NCBI RefSeq assembly: GCF_006351925.1
Contig: NZ_CP040924.1
Location: 304,501 to 368,500, forward strand
Length of the DNA: 64,000 nt
Direction of reading: 5' to 3'
From: Clostridium thermarum
GTDB lineage: Bacteria; Bacillota; Clostridia; Clostridiales; Clostridiaceae
Of the stretch, positions 25,940 through 34,130 are shown in pieces. Numbering within the stretch: position 1 is the stretch's first letter; the number at the start of each line of letters is the position of its first letter. The position numbers and the translations under genes are program-made. The notes beneath the pieces were generated by a model. That model was not told the DNA's origin, did not search any database, and worked only from the letters and a program-made list of their open reading frames with translations.

Positions 25940-27688
25940 ATGAAGAGTTTCAAGTGGATATGGGGACATGTCAAAATATATAAAGGTAAATTCATTCTTG
26001 CGATGTTCATGGTTTTATTGGGTTCAGCAATGAATATGGTAAATCCATATATCTCAGGAATTATTGTAGATAAGGTAATAAGTGGAGGCATGAAGGAGCT
26101 ACTCCTGAAGCTTATTTTGATTATGATAGGGATTACCGTATTAAAAACAGTTAACCGTTATGTATTCCAGATGATTTTTGAACGTATTTCTCAAGATACC
26201 ATTTTTAACATAAGGGAAGATATGTATAACAAACTTCAAAAACTGGATTTTGACTTCTTCAACAATACAAGAACCGGAGATATCATGGCAAAAATGACCG
26301 GGGATATAGACATGATAAGGCACTTTGTGGCCTGGGTAATTTACAACATCTTTGATAATGGAACACTGCTGCTTTTTGCTATTATCAGTATGGCCTCAAT
26401 AAATTGGAAGTTCACACTGATTATGATATCCATAACGCCATTAATCGGGTATCTTGCAACCAAGATGGCCAACACTGTAAGACCTACTTTTTCTGCCATT
26501 AGAGATCAGTTTTCAAAGCTAAATTCCGTGGTTCAGGAAAATATAAGCGGAAACAGAGTGGTAAAGGCCTTTGCCAAGGAAGAGTATGAAATTCAGAAGT
26601 TCACAAAGCAAAATGTTGCCTACAGGGAAAGAAACCTGGAATCCTCCAGGGTGTGGGAAAAGTATCTTCCCGTATTGGATTCCCTGGCAGGCCTGTTCTC
26701 AGTAATTACAATTCTGGTTGGTGGCTTTATGGTTATCAACGGCTCCTTAACCATGGGAGAGCTGGTTATGTTCAACGGTCTTATATGGGCGCTAAACAAC
26801 CCCATGCGTATGGCCGGCTGGCTAATCAACGATGTTCAGAGATTTATTGCCTCTGCGGAAAAAGTTAGGGAGTTTTTGGATGTAGATCCTAAGATAAAGA
26901 ACCAAAAAACAAATATCCATAGGGACAGAATAAGCGGCTATGTTGAGTTCTGCAATGTGAGCTTTAACTATGGAGATGAAGAAGTTCTTAAGGATATAAG
27001 CTTTAAGGCTAAGCCCGGGCAGACTGTAGCTATACTTGGTCCTACAGGGTCAGGGAAGTCAACTTTGGTAAACCTGATTTGCAGATTCTACGAGGCAACT
27101 TCTGGTGAAGTAAAAATTGATGGACTTAATATAAAGGAATGGGATATTAAAAAACTCAGAGAGAATATCGCAGTGGCTATGCAGGATATCTTCCTCTTCT
27201 CTGATACCATAGAAGGAAACATAGCCTATGGAGTTCCCAATGCTGATATGGAAAAGATCAGGCATGTGGCCTCCATAGCGGGAGCTGACGACTTTATTGT
27301 AAATCTTCCGGAAGGCTATGATACTATTGTGGGCGAACGAGGCGTAGGCTTGTCCGGTGGACAGAAGCAGAGAATTGCCCTGGCCAGAGCCCTGCTGAAG
27401 AATCCATCAATATTGATTCTTGACGACACTACCTCCGCGGTAGACATGGAAACGGAACATCAGATACAAAAGGCTCTGAAGACAGTCTTCACAAACAGAA
27501 CTAACTTTATCATTGCTCATAGAATAACCTCTGTTAAAAATGCGGACTTAATATTGGTTATAGAAAACGGAAGGATAGTAGAGCAGGGAAAACATGAAGA
27601 GTTAGTGGCTAAGAAGGGCTATTATCACAGCGTATTTGTAAATCAATTCGGAGACTTCGACAATGTGAAGGTAAAGGAGGTAATATAG
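25940..27688 (+). CDS. ABC exporter half-transporter, degenerate-NBD subunit (YheI/BmrC-like)
   Basis: 582 residues. The N-terminal six-TM exporter domain spans about 15-310. The ATP-binding domain spans about 335-575 with Walker A 'LGPTGSGKSTLVN', signature 'VGLSGGQKQRIALARAL' and Walker B 'ILILDDTTSAVD'. The catalytic Glu after Walker B is Asp here, the hallmark of the degenerate subunit in heterodimers such as BmrCD. Good ribosome site GGGGG. It is followed after 1 nt by its partner. The substrate is probably drugs or lipids. Confidence 0.92.
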   Translation: MKSFKWIWGHVKIYKGKFILAMFMVLLGSAMNMVNPYISGIIVDKVISGGMKELLLKLILIMIGITVLKTVNRYVFQMIFERISQDTIFNIREDMYNKLQKLDFDFFNNTRTGDIMAKMTGDIDMIRHFVAWVIYNIFDNGTLLLFAIISMASINWKFTLIMISITPLIGYLATKMANTVRPTFSAIRDQFSKLNSVVQENISGNRVVKAFAKEEYEIQKFTKQNVAYRERNLESSRVWEKYLPVLDSLAGLFSVITILVGGFMVINGSLTMGELVMFNGLIWALNNPMRMAGWLINDVQRFIASAEKVREFLDVDPKIKNQKTNIHRDRISGYVEFCNVSFNYGDEEVLKDISFKAKPGQTVAILGPTGSGKSTLVNLICRFYEATSGEVKIDGLNIKEWDIKKLRENIAVAMQDIFLFSDTIEGNIAYGVPNADMEKIRHVASIAGADDFIVNLPEGYDTIVGERGVGLSGGQKQRIALARALLKNPSILILDDTTSAVDMETEHQIQKALKTVFTNRTNFIIAHRITSVKNADLILVIENGRIVEQGKHEELVAKKGYYHSVFVNQFGDFDNVKVKEVI

Positions 27689-27689
27689 G

Positions 27690-29480
27690 GTGGCTAGAAA
27701 TAAGTTCGACGTAGACGAGTCTTTAGAGACCAAGTTTAATGCTAAGCACCTAAAAAGGATTCTTGGATATGTTAAGCCTTACAAAAAGGACATGATAATC
27801 ACCGTGGCAGTTATGCTTATTGCCAGCGTTGCAGGCCTTATAGGTCCTTATCTCATAAAGGATGCCATAGATAACAGGATTCCTTTGAGGGATAAGTCAG
27901 GCCTGGTACTGCTGTCTGTAATATACGTTTTGACACTGGTAATTACCGGTGTCTGCATGAAATATAAGATAAGAACCATGTCTTATATTGGACAAAAGGT
28001 TATTGAAAATATAAGATTGGACTTATTCACACATATACAAAAGCTGCCATTTACCTATTATGACAGCAGGCCCCACGGAAAAATACTGGTGAGGGTAGTA
28101 AACTACGTCAATTCCTTAAGTGATCTGTTATCCAATGGATTGATAAACTTGATTACTGATTTATTTAGTTTGTTAGTAATAATTATATTTATGTTTGCCA
28201 TAAACGTTAAACTGACATTAGTTTGTATGGCCGGTGTACCGATTTTGGCAGGGGTGATATTCCTCATAAAAAATGCTCAGCGAAAGGCCTACCAGATCCT
28301 CAGCAGTAAGCAGTCCAACATGAATGCTTATATACATGAAAGCATTGCGGGCATAAAGGTAACCCAATCCTTTGGAAGAGAAGAAGAAAACCTAAAGATT
28401 TTCAGAGAGGTAAGCAACACCTACAGAACCTCCTGGATGAAGGCTGTAGCCACTCAGTTTTTACTGTGGCCGGCGGTGGAAAACATATCGGTGCTTACTG
28501 TATCCGCAGTTTATGTGGTAGGCATAGCTTCCATCACTCCCGGCAATTCCGGCATTACAGTGGGAGTACTCATGGCCTTTATGGGCTATATATGGAGATT
28601 CTGGGCGCCTATCACTAACCTTGGGAATTTCTATAATTCCATAATCAATGCAATGGCATATTTGGAGAGAATCTTCGAAACCATGGATGAGCAACCTACG
28701 GTTACAGATATACCGGGCGCTAAGGAACTTGGCTCTATCAGGGGGGATGTGGAGTTTGAAAATGTAAGCTTTAGCTATGAGCCGGAAAAGAAGATTTTGG
28801 ACAATATCAGCTTTAAGGTTAAGGCCGGCGAAACCATTGCTTTAGTTGGACCCACAGGTGCAGGAAAGACTACAATAATCAATCTTATAAGCCGTTTCTA
28901 TGACTTAGACAGCGGAGCAATCAAAATAGACGGCACCGACATAAAGGGTGTGACACTGGAATCCCTAAGAAAGCAGATGGGAGTTATGCTGCAAGATACC
29001 TTTATTTTTTCCGGAACCATAATGGACAACATCCGTTACGGAAGGCTGGATGCCACCGATGAGGAGGTCATAGCTGCAGCCAAAGCCATTAAGGCTCATG
29101 ACTTTATCGTAAGTCTTAAGGACGGCTACCAGACAGAAGTCAATGAGAGAGGCAGCAGGTTATCGGTGGGACAGAGACAGTTAATTTCCTTTGCCAGAGC
29201 ATTGCTGGCAGATCCAAAGATCTTAATACTGGATGAGGCTACTTCCAGCATAGATACTAAGACTGAAATGGCCCTGCAGGAAGGGTTGAAAAAGCTGTTG
29301 AAGGGAAGAACTTCCTTCATAATTGCCCACAGACTGTCCACTATCAAGGATGCCTCAAAAATAATGTATATAGACAACGGAACCATAGTGGAACAGGGAA
29401 CCCACCAGGAGCTTATGGCTAAAAAAGGCTCTTATTATGCGCTTACCTGCCAAGGAGACGTTTTATCTGCTATATCTTAG
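27690..29480 (+). CDS. ABC exporter half-transporter, catalytic-NBD subunit (YheH/BmrD-like)
   Basis: 596 residues. The six-TM domain spans about 35-330, the NBD about 355-590. Walker A 'GPTGAGKTTII' and Walker B 'ILILDEATSSID' with the canonical Glu, but the signature motif is 'LSVGQRQL' instead of LSGGQ. With its partner this leaves one consensus and one degenerate ATP site. It starts 1 nt after the first subunit with ATAGGGTGG overlapping, so translation is coupled. Confidence 0.92.
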   Translation: MARNKFDVDESLETKFNAKHLKRILGYVKPYKKDMIITVAVMLIASVAGLIGPYLIKDAIDNRIPLRDKSGLVLLSVIYVLTLVITGVCMKYKIRTMSYIGQKVIENIRLDLFTHIQKLPFTYYDSRPHGKILVRVVNYVNSLSDLLSNGLINLITDLFSLLVIIIFMFAINVKLTLVCMAGVPILAGVIFLIKNAQRKAYQILSSKQSNMNAYIHESIAGIKVTQSFGREEENLKIFREVSNTYRTSWMKAVATQFLLWPAVENISVLTVSAVYVVGIASITPGNSGITVGVLMAFMGYIWRFWAPITNLGNFYNSIINAMAYLERIFETMDEQPTVTDIPGAKELGSIRGDVEFENVSFSYEPEKKILDNISFKVKAGETIALVGPTGAGKTTIINLISRFYDLDSGAIKIDGTDIKGVTLESLRKQMGVMLQDTFIFSGTIMDNIRYGRLDATDEEVIAAAKAIKAHDFIVSLKDGYQTEVNERGSRLSVGQRQLISFARALLADPKILILDEATSSIDTKTEMALQEGLKKLLKGRTSFIIAHRLSTIKDASKIMYIDNGTIVEQGTHQELMAKKGSYYALTCQGDVLSAIS

Positions 29481-29513
29481 GGGTAAGGAACAATTCATTA
29501 TTAAGTTTATAAT

Positions 29514-29558
29514 AAACCTGTCTGTTTTTTTATTTTTCAAGAGCAGGCGGGTTTTTTT
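29514..29558 (+). terminator. Terminator of the ABC exporter operon
   Basis: Stem AAACCTGTCTG / CAGGCGGGTTT (two G-T pairs) with a T-rich loop and a T7 tail. Confidence 0.8.
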
Positions 29559-29802
29559 ATTACATAAATATTATCCATTATTCAGCCATTTATGGGGATC
29601 CAAGTATTAATCAGCATATAGTTGCATGCGGCCTTTAAATTATTCATTTCAAAATGTTTACTGAAAAAAGGATTTAATAATATTATGTATAAAGGTATAA
29701 TTAGAACAAGAGTATATAAAATACAGGATTACTATAGGTGAAACTTTTATCGACTATGAAGATAAAGTAGAACTTAAATTTCTTATTGCATGAGGTGATT
29801 AC
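29559..29802. other. Intergenic region, nothing recognised
   Basis: About 240 nt of AT-rich sequence between the exporter terminator and the NUDIX gene. It must carry the NUDIX promoter (TATAAT-like 'ggtataatt' at about 29694-29702), but I see no other structure. Confidence 0.4.
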
Positions 29803-30408
29803 GTGAAGAATAATAGAATAAAGAAGCTTACTGCCTTGGCGGAAACAAAATTTTTGAATCTTTATGATGCAGAATATGAAAATAAGAAAGGCAAAACAAA
29901 GCACTGGATAATAGCCTCCAGAAAAAACTTCGAGACCTTGAAGGGACAGTACTTTGAGGGTAAAGAAGAAAAAATGGATGCGGTAATAATAGCAGCTCTG
30001 CATGTAGAAAGCAAAAAAATAGTATGTATAAGACAGTTCAGAGTTCCCCTAAATGATTACGTATATGAGCTTCCGGCTGGCCTGATTGATGGTAACGAGA
30101 GCATGGAGGTTTCTGTAGAAAGGGAATTAAAAGAAGAGACCGGCCTAAAGCTTGTATCAATAAATTACGAAAAAACAAAAAAAGGTGTCTATGCCACTGC
30201 TGGCATGTCTGACGAATCTGCAGCAATAGTTTTCTGTACCTGCGAAGGAAATATTTCAAAGGAATACCTTGAAGAGGATGAAGACATTGAAACCATTTTG
30301 CTATCACAGCAGGAAGCCAAAGACCTATTGAAGAGTGATGTCAAAATCGATATGAGAGCCTTTATAATGCTTCACGCCTTTGCAGAGCTGGGGGAAAAGC
30401 TTTTTTAG
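29803..30408 (+). CDS. NUDIX hydrolase, ADP-ribose pyrophosphatase type
   Basis: 201 residues. The Nudix box is 'GLIDGNESMEVSVERELKEETGL' at about residues 93-115 (G-x5-E-x7-RELxEE-x-G). The N-terminal region and 'VRQFRVPLNDYVYELPAG'-like sequence (about 75-93) resemble ADP-ribose or nucleoside-diphosphate-sugar pyrophosphatases. GTG start after GAGGTGATTAC. It probably cleans up ADP-ribose-type metabolites. A palindromic repeat follows the stop codon directly. Confidence 0.88.
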   Translation: MKNNRIKKLTALAETKFLNLYDAEYENKKGKTKHWIIASRKNFETLKGQYFEGKEEKMDAVIIAALHVESKKIVCIRQFRVPLNDYVYELPAGLIDGNESMEVSVERELKEETGLKLVSINYEKTKKGVYATAGMSDESAAIVFCTCEGNISKEYLEEDEDIETILLSQQEAKDLLKSDVKIDMRAFIMLHAFAELGEKLF

Positions 30409-30466
30409 AGAGGTGACTTGTGAGGTGCCAGGCACCTCACAAGTGGGCACCTCACAAGTTACCTCT
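30408..30466. repeat. REP-like palindromic repeat, GGTGCCAGGCACC family
   Basis: Perfect 14-bp arms ACTTGTGAGGTGCC / GGCACCTCACAAGT around a single A (30416-30444), plus a second copy of the right arm at 30446-30459. The core GAGGTGCCAGGCACCTC recurs at 52334-52350 inside the broken MATE gene. Confidence 0.75.
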
Positions 30467-30519
30467 TACTTCTTACATGGGAAATTATAGCTCAACGCAA
30501 ATTTATAATTGATTTTTGA

Positions 30520-30606
30520 CAATTAAGGAGGATTTTTCTCCGCTTCACTACTCAATACTCGCTATTCACTGCTTATTGAAAGAAAGTGTTTCACGCTTTC
30601 TTTCTG
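30520..30606. repeat. Intergenic repeat plus hairpin
   Basis: 'aattaaggaggatttttctccgcttcactactcaatactc' resembles the unit at 17445-17465. It is followed by a hairpin GAAAGAAAGTG / CACGCTTTCTTTC that probably terminates the minus-strand HAAS-type pseudogene. Confidence 0.5.
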
Positions 30607-31461
30607 CTTCTAACAAAGGCCATGATGCTTTCTCCTACACTTATAGCAATAAACACAATAGCGAATAGCCAGGAGAAAGTAATCATATCTCCATTTATCT
30701 GGGATACGGAGGCTTTAGTGGCATTAGAAATCCAAGATACAAAATCAGGATTGATCAGATACCTATCTGTTACCATTATAATTACAAGGATACATAAAGC
30801 AGAGCTATGTGCCGCACTGGTTATAGCTAGAGGTCGGTTCCAATAAGGCACAATAAACTTGTAAATAAGAATGACAAATTGCATTGCGGCAAGTATAAGA
30901 ATTACAAAAATATATTTATGGAGTACTTCAGTAACCAGTAGGGGGGCTGCTAAAGTAAAGCCTCTGGCACCTCGCGAATAAACTTTTTGCAAAGGGGGAT
31001 GTACCCACTGCTGCACCTGTTCGCTCCATTATAGTAAAGGTCAAGGTAACCCAGAAAGCACCTTGAAATACCCCTTCCGCAGCAGCTACAAGTACACTGA
31101 CAATGGTACCAACAGTCATACTTATAAGGCTTCTATCTGCCGGAGTTTCAATAACTACTTCCAACAGGGCAAGTATTGAAAATACCACGCAAGTTATCAT
31201 GACAACTAATTTAAGCACTGAAATATATTTATAGTAGAGCCCGGGCCCGATTAAATACCGTTTCACTTGACGGGATTCATCCGCCAGCTTTGCCGGATTG
31301 CCAAGCTTTTCAAGGACCCTGCGAATATCAGCTTCACTTGGGTCATCCGGAAGCATATCCTTTATATTGGCCTGTAGTTCTCTTTTTACATCTTCACCAG
31401 TATCTTCCGGTAGACGGGATGTAATAGCATACAAGTAACGTTCAATTAAATCAGAAAATAT
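30591..31461 (-). pseudogene. Frameshifted HAAS-domain multi-TM membrane protein
   Basis: Two overlapping frames together form one protein. The upstream part (TTG 31434 down to about 30965) has an N-terminal HAAS-like helical domain ('YAITSRLPEDTGEDVKRELQANI', 'VLEKLGNPAKLADE') and two to three TM segments. The downstream part (about 30990 to 30591) carries three more TM segments. They diverge around 30965-31000, so a frameshift splits the gene. Coding similarity also extends upstream of the TTG as 'SDLIERYL' without a start codon, so the 5' end is damaged too. Intact relatives often sit beside PadR regulators; here the neighbour is a divergent MerR gene. Confidence 0.65.
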
Positions 31462-31476
31462 TTTTTGAAAATGCTA

Positions 31477-31507
31477 TTGACCTTTACGTTGCGTAAAGGT
31501 GTATATT
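31477..31507 (+). promoter_or_regulatory. MerR/TipA-type operator-promoter
   Basis: TTGACC at 31477-31482 and TATATT at 31502-31507 are 19 nt apart. The spacer is filled by an interrupted palindrome ACCTTTACG, 3 nt, CGTAAAGGT (31480-31500). An elongated 19-bp spacer with this kind of dyad is the classic MerR-family arrangement, in which the regulator untwists the DNA. It should autoregulate the MerR gene downstream. Confidence 0.85.
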
Positions 31508-31575
31508 TATCTTGCAAGGGGAAGTCAAATAGATGAGCTCAAAGTGCAATATGATAATTAAAGGAGACACAGGAC

Positions 31576-32340
31576 ATGGAATATACAGTGCAAAAGTTAA
31601 GCAAATTGGCAGGTGTAAGCACCAGAACGCTGAGATATTATGATGAAATTGGAATTCTAAAGCCGGCAAGAATCAATTCTTCAGGATATCGTATATACGG
31701 GGAGGCAGAGGTAGACAGACTGCAGCAGATACTGTTCTACAGAGAGCTTGGTGTAAGTCTGGAAAATATAAAAGAAATAGTAACGTCACCTTCCTTTGAT
31801 GGAGCCAAAGCACTGAGAGAGCATCATGAAAAGCTTCTTGCAAAGCGTGAACAATTAGATTTATTAATAGCTAATGTTGAGAAATCAATAGCTGTAACAG
31901 AAGGGAGAATTACAATGAGTGATAAGGAAAAATTTGAAGGGTTTAAGCAAAGGCTGATAGATGCAAATGAAAAGAAGTATGGTAAAGAAATCAGAGAAAA
32001 GTACGGAGAGGATGCCGTAGAAAAGTCAAATAAGGCCTTTAAGAATATGTCTGAAGAAGATTACAACAAGATGACAAAGCTTGGGGAAGAGATCCATGAA
32101 GTTCTTGCCGAGGCCTTTAAGACTGGTGACCCAGCCGGTGAGTTGGCACAAAAGGCAGCAGACCTTCACAAGCAATGGATATCCATGGCTTGGGGCCAGT
32201 ACAGCAAAGAAGCACATGCTGGAGTTGCCGAGATGTATGTAGATGATGAAAGATTTACTGCTTACTATGATAAAGACCAACCTGGAACAGCAGCATTCCT
32301 AAGAGATGCAATACTCATATATACTGGAATGAACAAGTAA
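31576..32340 (+). CDS. MerR family regulator with TipAS antibiotic-binding domain
   Basis: 254 residues. The N-terminal MerR winged helix spans 1-70 ('YTVQKLSKLAGVSTRTLRYYDEIGIL'). A coiled-coil dimerisation helix spans about 75-112. The C-terminal TipAS domain spans about 114-254 ('KYGKEIREKYGEDAVEKSNK', 'LHKQWISMAWGQYSKEAHAG', 'YVDDERFTAYYDKDQPGTAAFLRDAI'). TipA-type proteins bind thiopeptide or similar ligands and activate their own promoter. An internal ATG at 31915 with AAGGGAG before it could produce the short TipAS-like form. Ribosome site AAAGGAGACACAGGAC. Confidence 0.93.
   Translation: MEYTVQKLSKLAGVSTRTLRYYDEIGILKPARINSSGYRIYGEAEVDRLQQILFYRELGVSLENIKEIVTSPSFDGAKALREHHEKLLAKREQLDLLIANVEKSIAVTEGRITMSDKEKFEGFKQRLIDANEKKYGKEIREKYGEDAVEKSNKAFKNMSEEDYNKMTKLGEEIHEVLAEAFKTGDPAGELAQKAADLHKQWISMAWGQYSKEAHAGVAEMYVDDERFTAYYDKDQPGTAAFLRDAILIYTGMNK
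31915..32340 (+). CDS. Possible internal-start short form (TipAS-like)
   Basis: ATG 31915 begins 'MSDKEKFEGFKQRL' in the same frame as the full gene, just before the ligand-binding domain. AAGGGAG lies about 9 nt upstream. The resulting 141-residue product is close to the 144-residue TipAS of Streptomyces lividans, which is translated separately from the same mRNA. This is an inference from site position and sequence. Confidence 0.5.
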   Translation: MSDKEKFEGFKQRLIDANEKKYGKEIREKYGEDAVEKSNKAFKNMSEEDYNKMTKLGEEIHEVLAEAFKTGDPAGELAQKAADLHKQWISMAWGQYSKEAHAGVAEMYVDDERFTAYYDKDQPGTAAFLRDAILIYTGMNK

Positions 32341-32387
32341 CATTATCTAGTAATAAGATGCTGTGGCTAAGGAAAAGAAATTTATTA

Positions 32388-32531
32388 ATGACAAGTTAAG
32401 AGTGACAAGTGACAAGTTTGGGAGCCCTTTTCTCAGCAAAGCTGAGAAAAGGTAAAATATAAAGTATTAGAAAATTCAGATTGATAAATTTCTTCCATAA
32501 CTTGTAACTTACCACTTTTCACTTGTCACTA
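32388..32531. repeat. MITE-like inverted-repeat element
   Basis: Left 'agtgacaagtgacaagt' and right 'acttttcacttgtcact' are inverted copies. Inside lies the hairpin CCTTTTCTCAGC / GCTGAGAAAAGG, which could also terminate the MerR-type gene. Non-coding, about 145 nt. Confidence 0.6.
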
Positions 32532-32562
32532 ATTATATCTATATCTCTAAAGCTTAAATCAG

Positions 32563-33240
32563 TTAGATATTCTCAATCTGCCAATCTATGGGCTTCTCAC
32601 CAATGGATATTAAAAAATTATTAGTCTTTGAAAAAGGCTTGCTGCCGAAGAAGCCTCGGGATGCAGAAAGAGGACTTGGATGTACTGACTTAATTATATA
32701 ATGTGTCCTGTTGGTAATGAGTTTTTCCTTGGAGATGGCATTGTTTCCCCAAAGTATAAAGACCACAGGTTTTTCTCTATTATTCAGCGCTGAAATAACG
32801 GCATCGGTAAAGTTTTCCCAGCCTATATTTCTATGAGAATTGGCTTCATTGGCTCTGACGGTTAAAGCTGTATTCAGCAGAAGCACACCTTGATCCGCCC
32901 ATTTCTTTAAGTAGCCGTTGTTTGGTATGTAGCAGCCAAGGTCATCACGCAGCTCCTTATATATGTTAACCAAGGAAGGGGGAGCCGGTATTCCCGGTCT
33001 AACGGAAAAGCTGAGACCATGGGCTTGATTTGGACCGTGATAAGGATCCTGGCCAAGTATAACAACTTTTACATCCTTGTAGTCAGTGTAGTTTAAGGCG
33101 TTGAATATTTCATACTTATCCGGATAAATAGTTTTAGTAGCATACTCCTTTATAAGAAAGGCCCTCAGCCTTTTATAATAATCTTTTTCGAATTCGTCTT
33201 TCAGCAGGTCCAGCCAATCACCTTTAATGTTTACGGCCAT
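32563..33240 (-). CDS. ung: Uracil-DNA glycosylase
   Basis: 225-residue family 1 UDG, which excises uracil from DNA. The water-activating motif is '[22 protein letters not shown]' (about 59-80) with catalytic Asp, and the minor-groove loop is '[11 protein letters not shown]' (about 187-197) with catalytic His. '[10 protein letters not shown]' is also typical. Length is normal. Ribosome site GGAGGTAAAAAATT. Confidence 0.97.
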   Translation of the reverse strand: MAVNIKGDWLDLLKDEFEKDYYKRLRAFLIKEYATKTIYPDKYEIFNALNYTDYKDVKVVILGQDPYHGPNQAHGLSFSVRPGIPAPPSLVNIYKELRDDLGCYIPNNGYLKKWADQGVLLLNTALTVRANEANSHRNIGWENFTDAVISALNNREKPVVFILWGNNAISKEKLITNRTHYIIKSVHPSPLSASRGFFGSKPFSKTNNFLISIGEKPIDWQIENI

Positions 33241-33331
33241 AATTTTTTACCTCCGTTACGTCAATATCGAATTTATCTTTAATAATTATATCAATGGCCA
33301 TTCACAATTTCAAATATGACAGGTATATGAT

Positions 33332-33376
33332 AAAAAGTCCCGGAGAAGATATGGAATCTCCACCGGGACTTTTATT
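33332..33376 (-). terminator. Terminator of the SRP RNA gene
   Basis: Stem AAAAGTCCCGG / CCGGGACTTTT around a 20-nt loop. T-run on the minus strand at 33332-33336, directly downstream of the SRP RNA. Confidence 0.88.
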
Positions 33377-33386
33377 CTATATGTAA

Positions 33387-33657
33387 ATCGTGCACCTCCT
33401 GTTGGCAGTTAACCTACCAGCGTTTGCAATTAAGTTAGCTCAAGCCCGATTAATCCACGGCACTCGGGAATTTTCATTTACCGCTGCTTTCTTCCGAACC
33501 TGACGGATTTTCATGACTTCCCGATGCATGGGACCAAGCTCTCAACACTAGCTTAGTTACACTGACCTGACAAATTAAAGCCTGAAGGAGGAATTCAACC
33601 CTGCTGTAGCGGATTGCAGGCTACAGGGCACCGCTAGCTCCCCGTCTAGCACGACTT
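33387..33657 (-). ncRNA. ffs: Signal recognition particle RNA, large bacterial type (scRNA)
   Basis: About 270-nt non-coding RNA read on the minus strand. The conserved domain IV hairpin is clear: 'GTCAGGTTCGGAAGAAAGCAGC' region around 33485-33510, with the GGAA loop and the A/G-rich symmetric bulge that binds Ffh. The 5' part carries 'GACGGGGAGCTAGCGGTGCCC' (Alu-domain type), and the outermost ends CGTGC / GCACG pair. Length fits the 6S-like large SRP RNA of Firmicutes. It has its own promoter and terminator. Exact ends are predicted from pairing. Confidence 0.92.
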
Positions 33658-33673
33658 GTCTTTCCATGAGTTA

Positions 33674-33702
33674 ATAATAGCATATGGTGCAGGCTTAAAC
33701 AA
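33674..33702 (-). promoter_or_regulatory. Promoter of the SRP RNA gene
   Basis: On the minus strand: TTGTTT (33697-33702), 17-nt spacer, TATTAT (33674-33679). Initiation would be about 7-12 nt downstream, just upstream of the mature 5' end. Confidence 0.6.
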
Positions 33703-33719
33703 TATATATTCTAGTGGTA

Positions 33720-33886
33720 ATAGGGATGTATTATGGAGCATATGGGTTTATTATGATATAATGGATATTAGCCCATGTAGCTGTTCTTTGGTGATAAAAC
33801 ACCAAAAAGATGAGGTGTATTATTGCTGAATATATAAATGCTAAATTATATTCTAATGTTTTTGATAAAATTTTTTTATTAATGCC
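33720..33886. other. Intergenic region upstream of a degraded gene
   Basis: AT-rich. Contains a ribosome-site-like GATGAGGTG and a TTG (33823) with a stop four codons later, so it looks like the damaged 5' end of the fragment that follows. Confidence 0.35.
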
Positions 33887-34030
33887 ATGGTCTTTATAGC
33901 AATAAATTCGGTTATACCTTATTTTGAGGAAAATTTAGGGGCCAGTACATTGGAAATAAGTCTAGCCAGCGTTTTAGCTGCCACGTTAAAATTTAAATAC
34001 GGACTCCACGGAAAACAGATAGGACACTGA
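33887..34030 (+). pseudogene. Fragment of a membrane transporter N terminus (MFS-like)
   Basis: A 47-codon open frame reads 'MVFIAINSVIPYFEENLGAS' and '...TLEISLASVLAA' before running into repeat sequence. The pattern of a first TM end plus 'YFxxxLGAS' resembles the start of MFS drug transporters. Upstream similarity continues in another frame ('SNVFDKIFLLM'), so it is a frameshifted and truncated remnant. Assignment to MFS is tentative. Confidence 0.35.
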
Positions 34031-34128
34031 AGGGTACTCAGTGTCCTGCTTCTTCTATGTTAAAATTAAAAAGAAAAACCCTCCGCGTATTTCAGAGTAT
34101 TCCGCGTCTTCTGTGATGAATTTTATTC
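33990..34128. repeat. Dispersed repeat with internal hairpin
   Basis: Starts 'aatacggactccacggaaaacaga', related to 9341-9370. It contains a hairpin AGGACACTGA / TCAGTGTCCT (34021-34047) and ends in 'tccgcgt' units. It appears to have replaced the rest of the transporter fragment. Confidence 0.5.
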
Positions 34129-34130
34129 AG

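Noticed and set aside
29701..30003. 100-codon minus-strand open frame at the NUDIX gene start
   Set aside because: Overlaps the NUDIX gene on the other strand and is a Phe/Ile/Leu-rich shadow.
33387..33657. Protein-coding gene in the gap after ung
   Set aside because: Sequence matches the SRP RNA with its own promoter and terminator; no open frame is supported.
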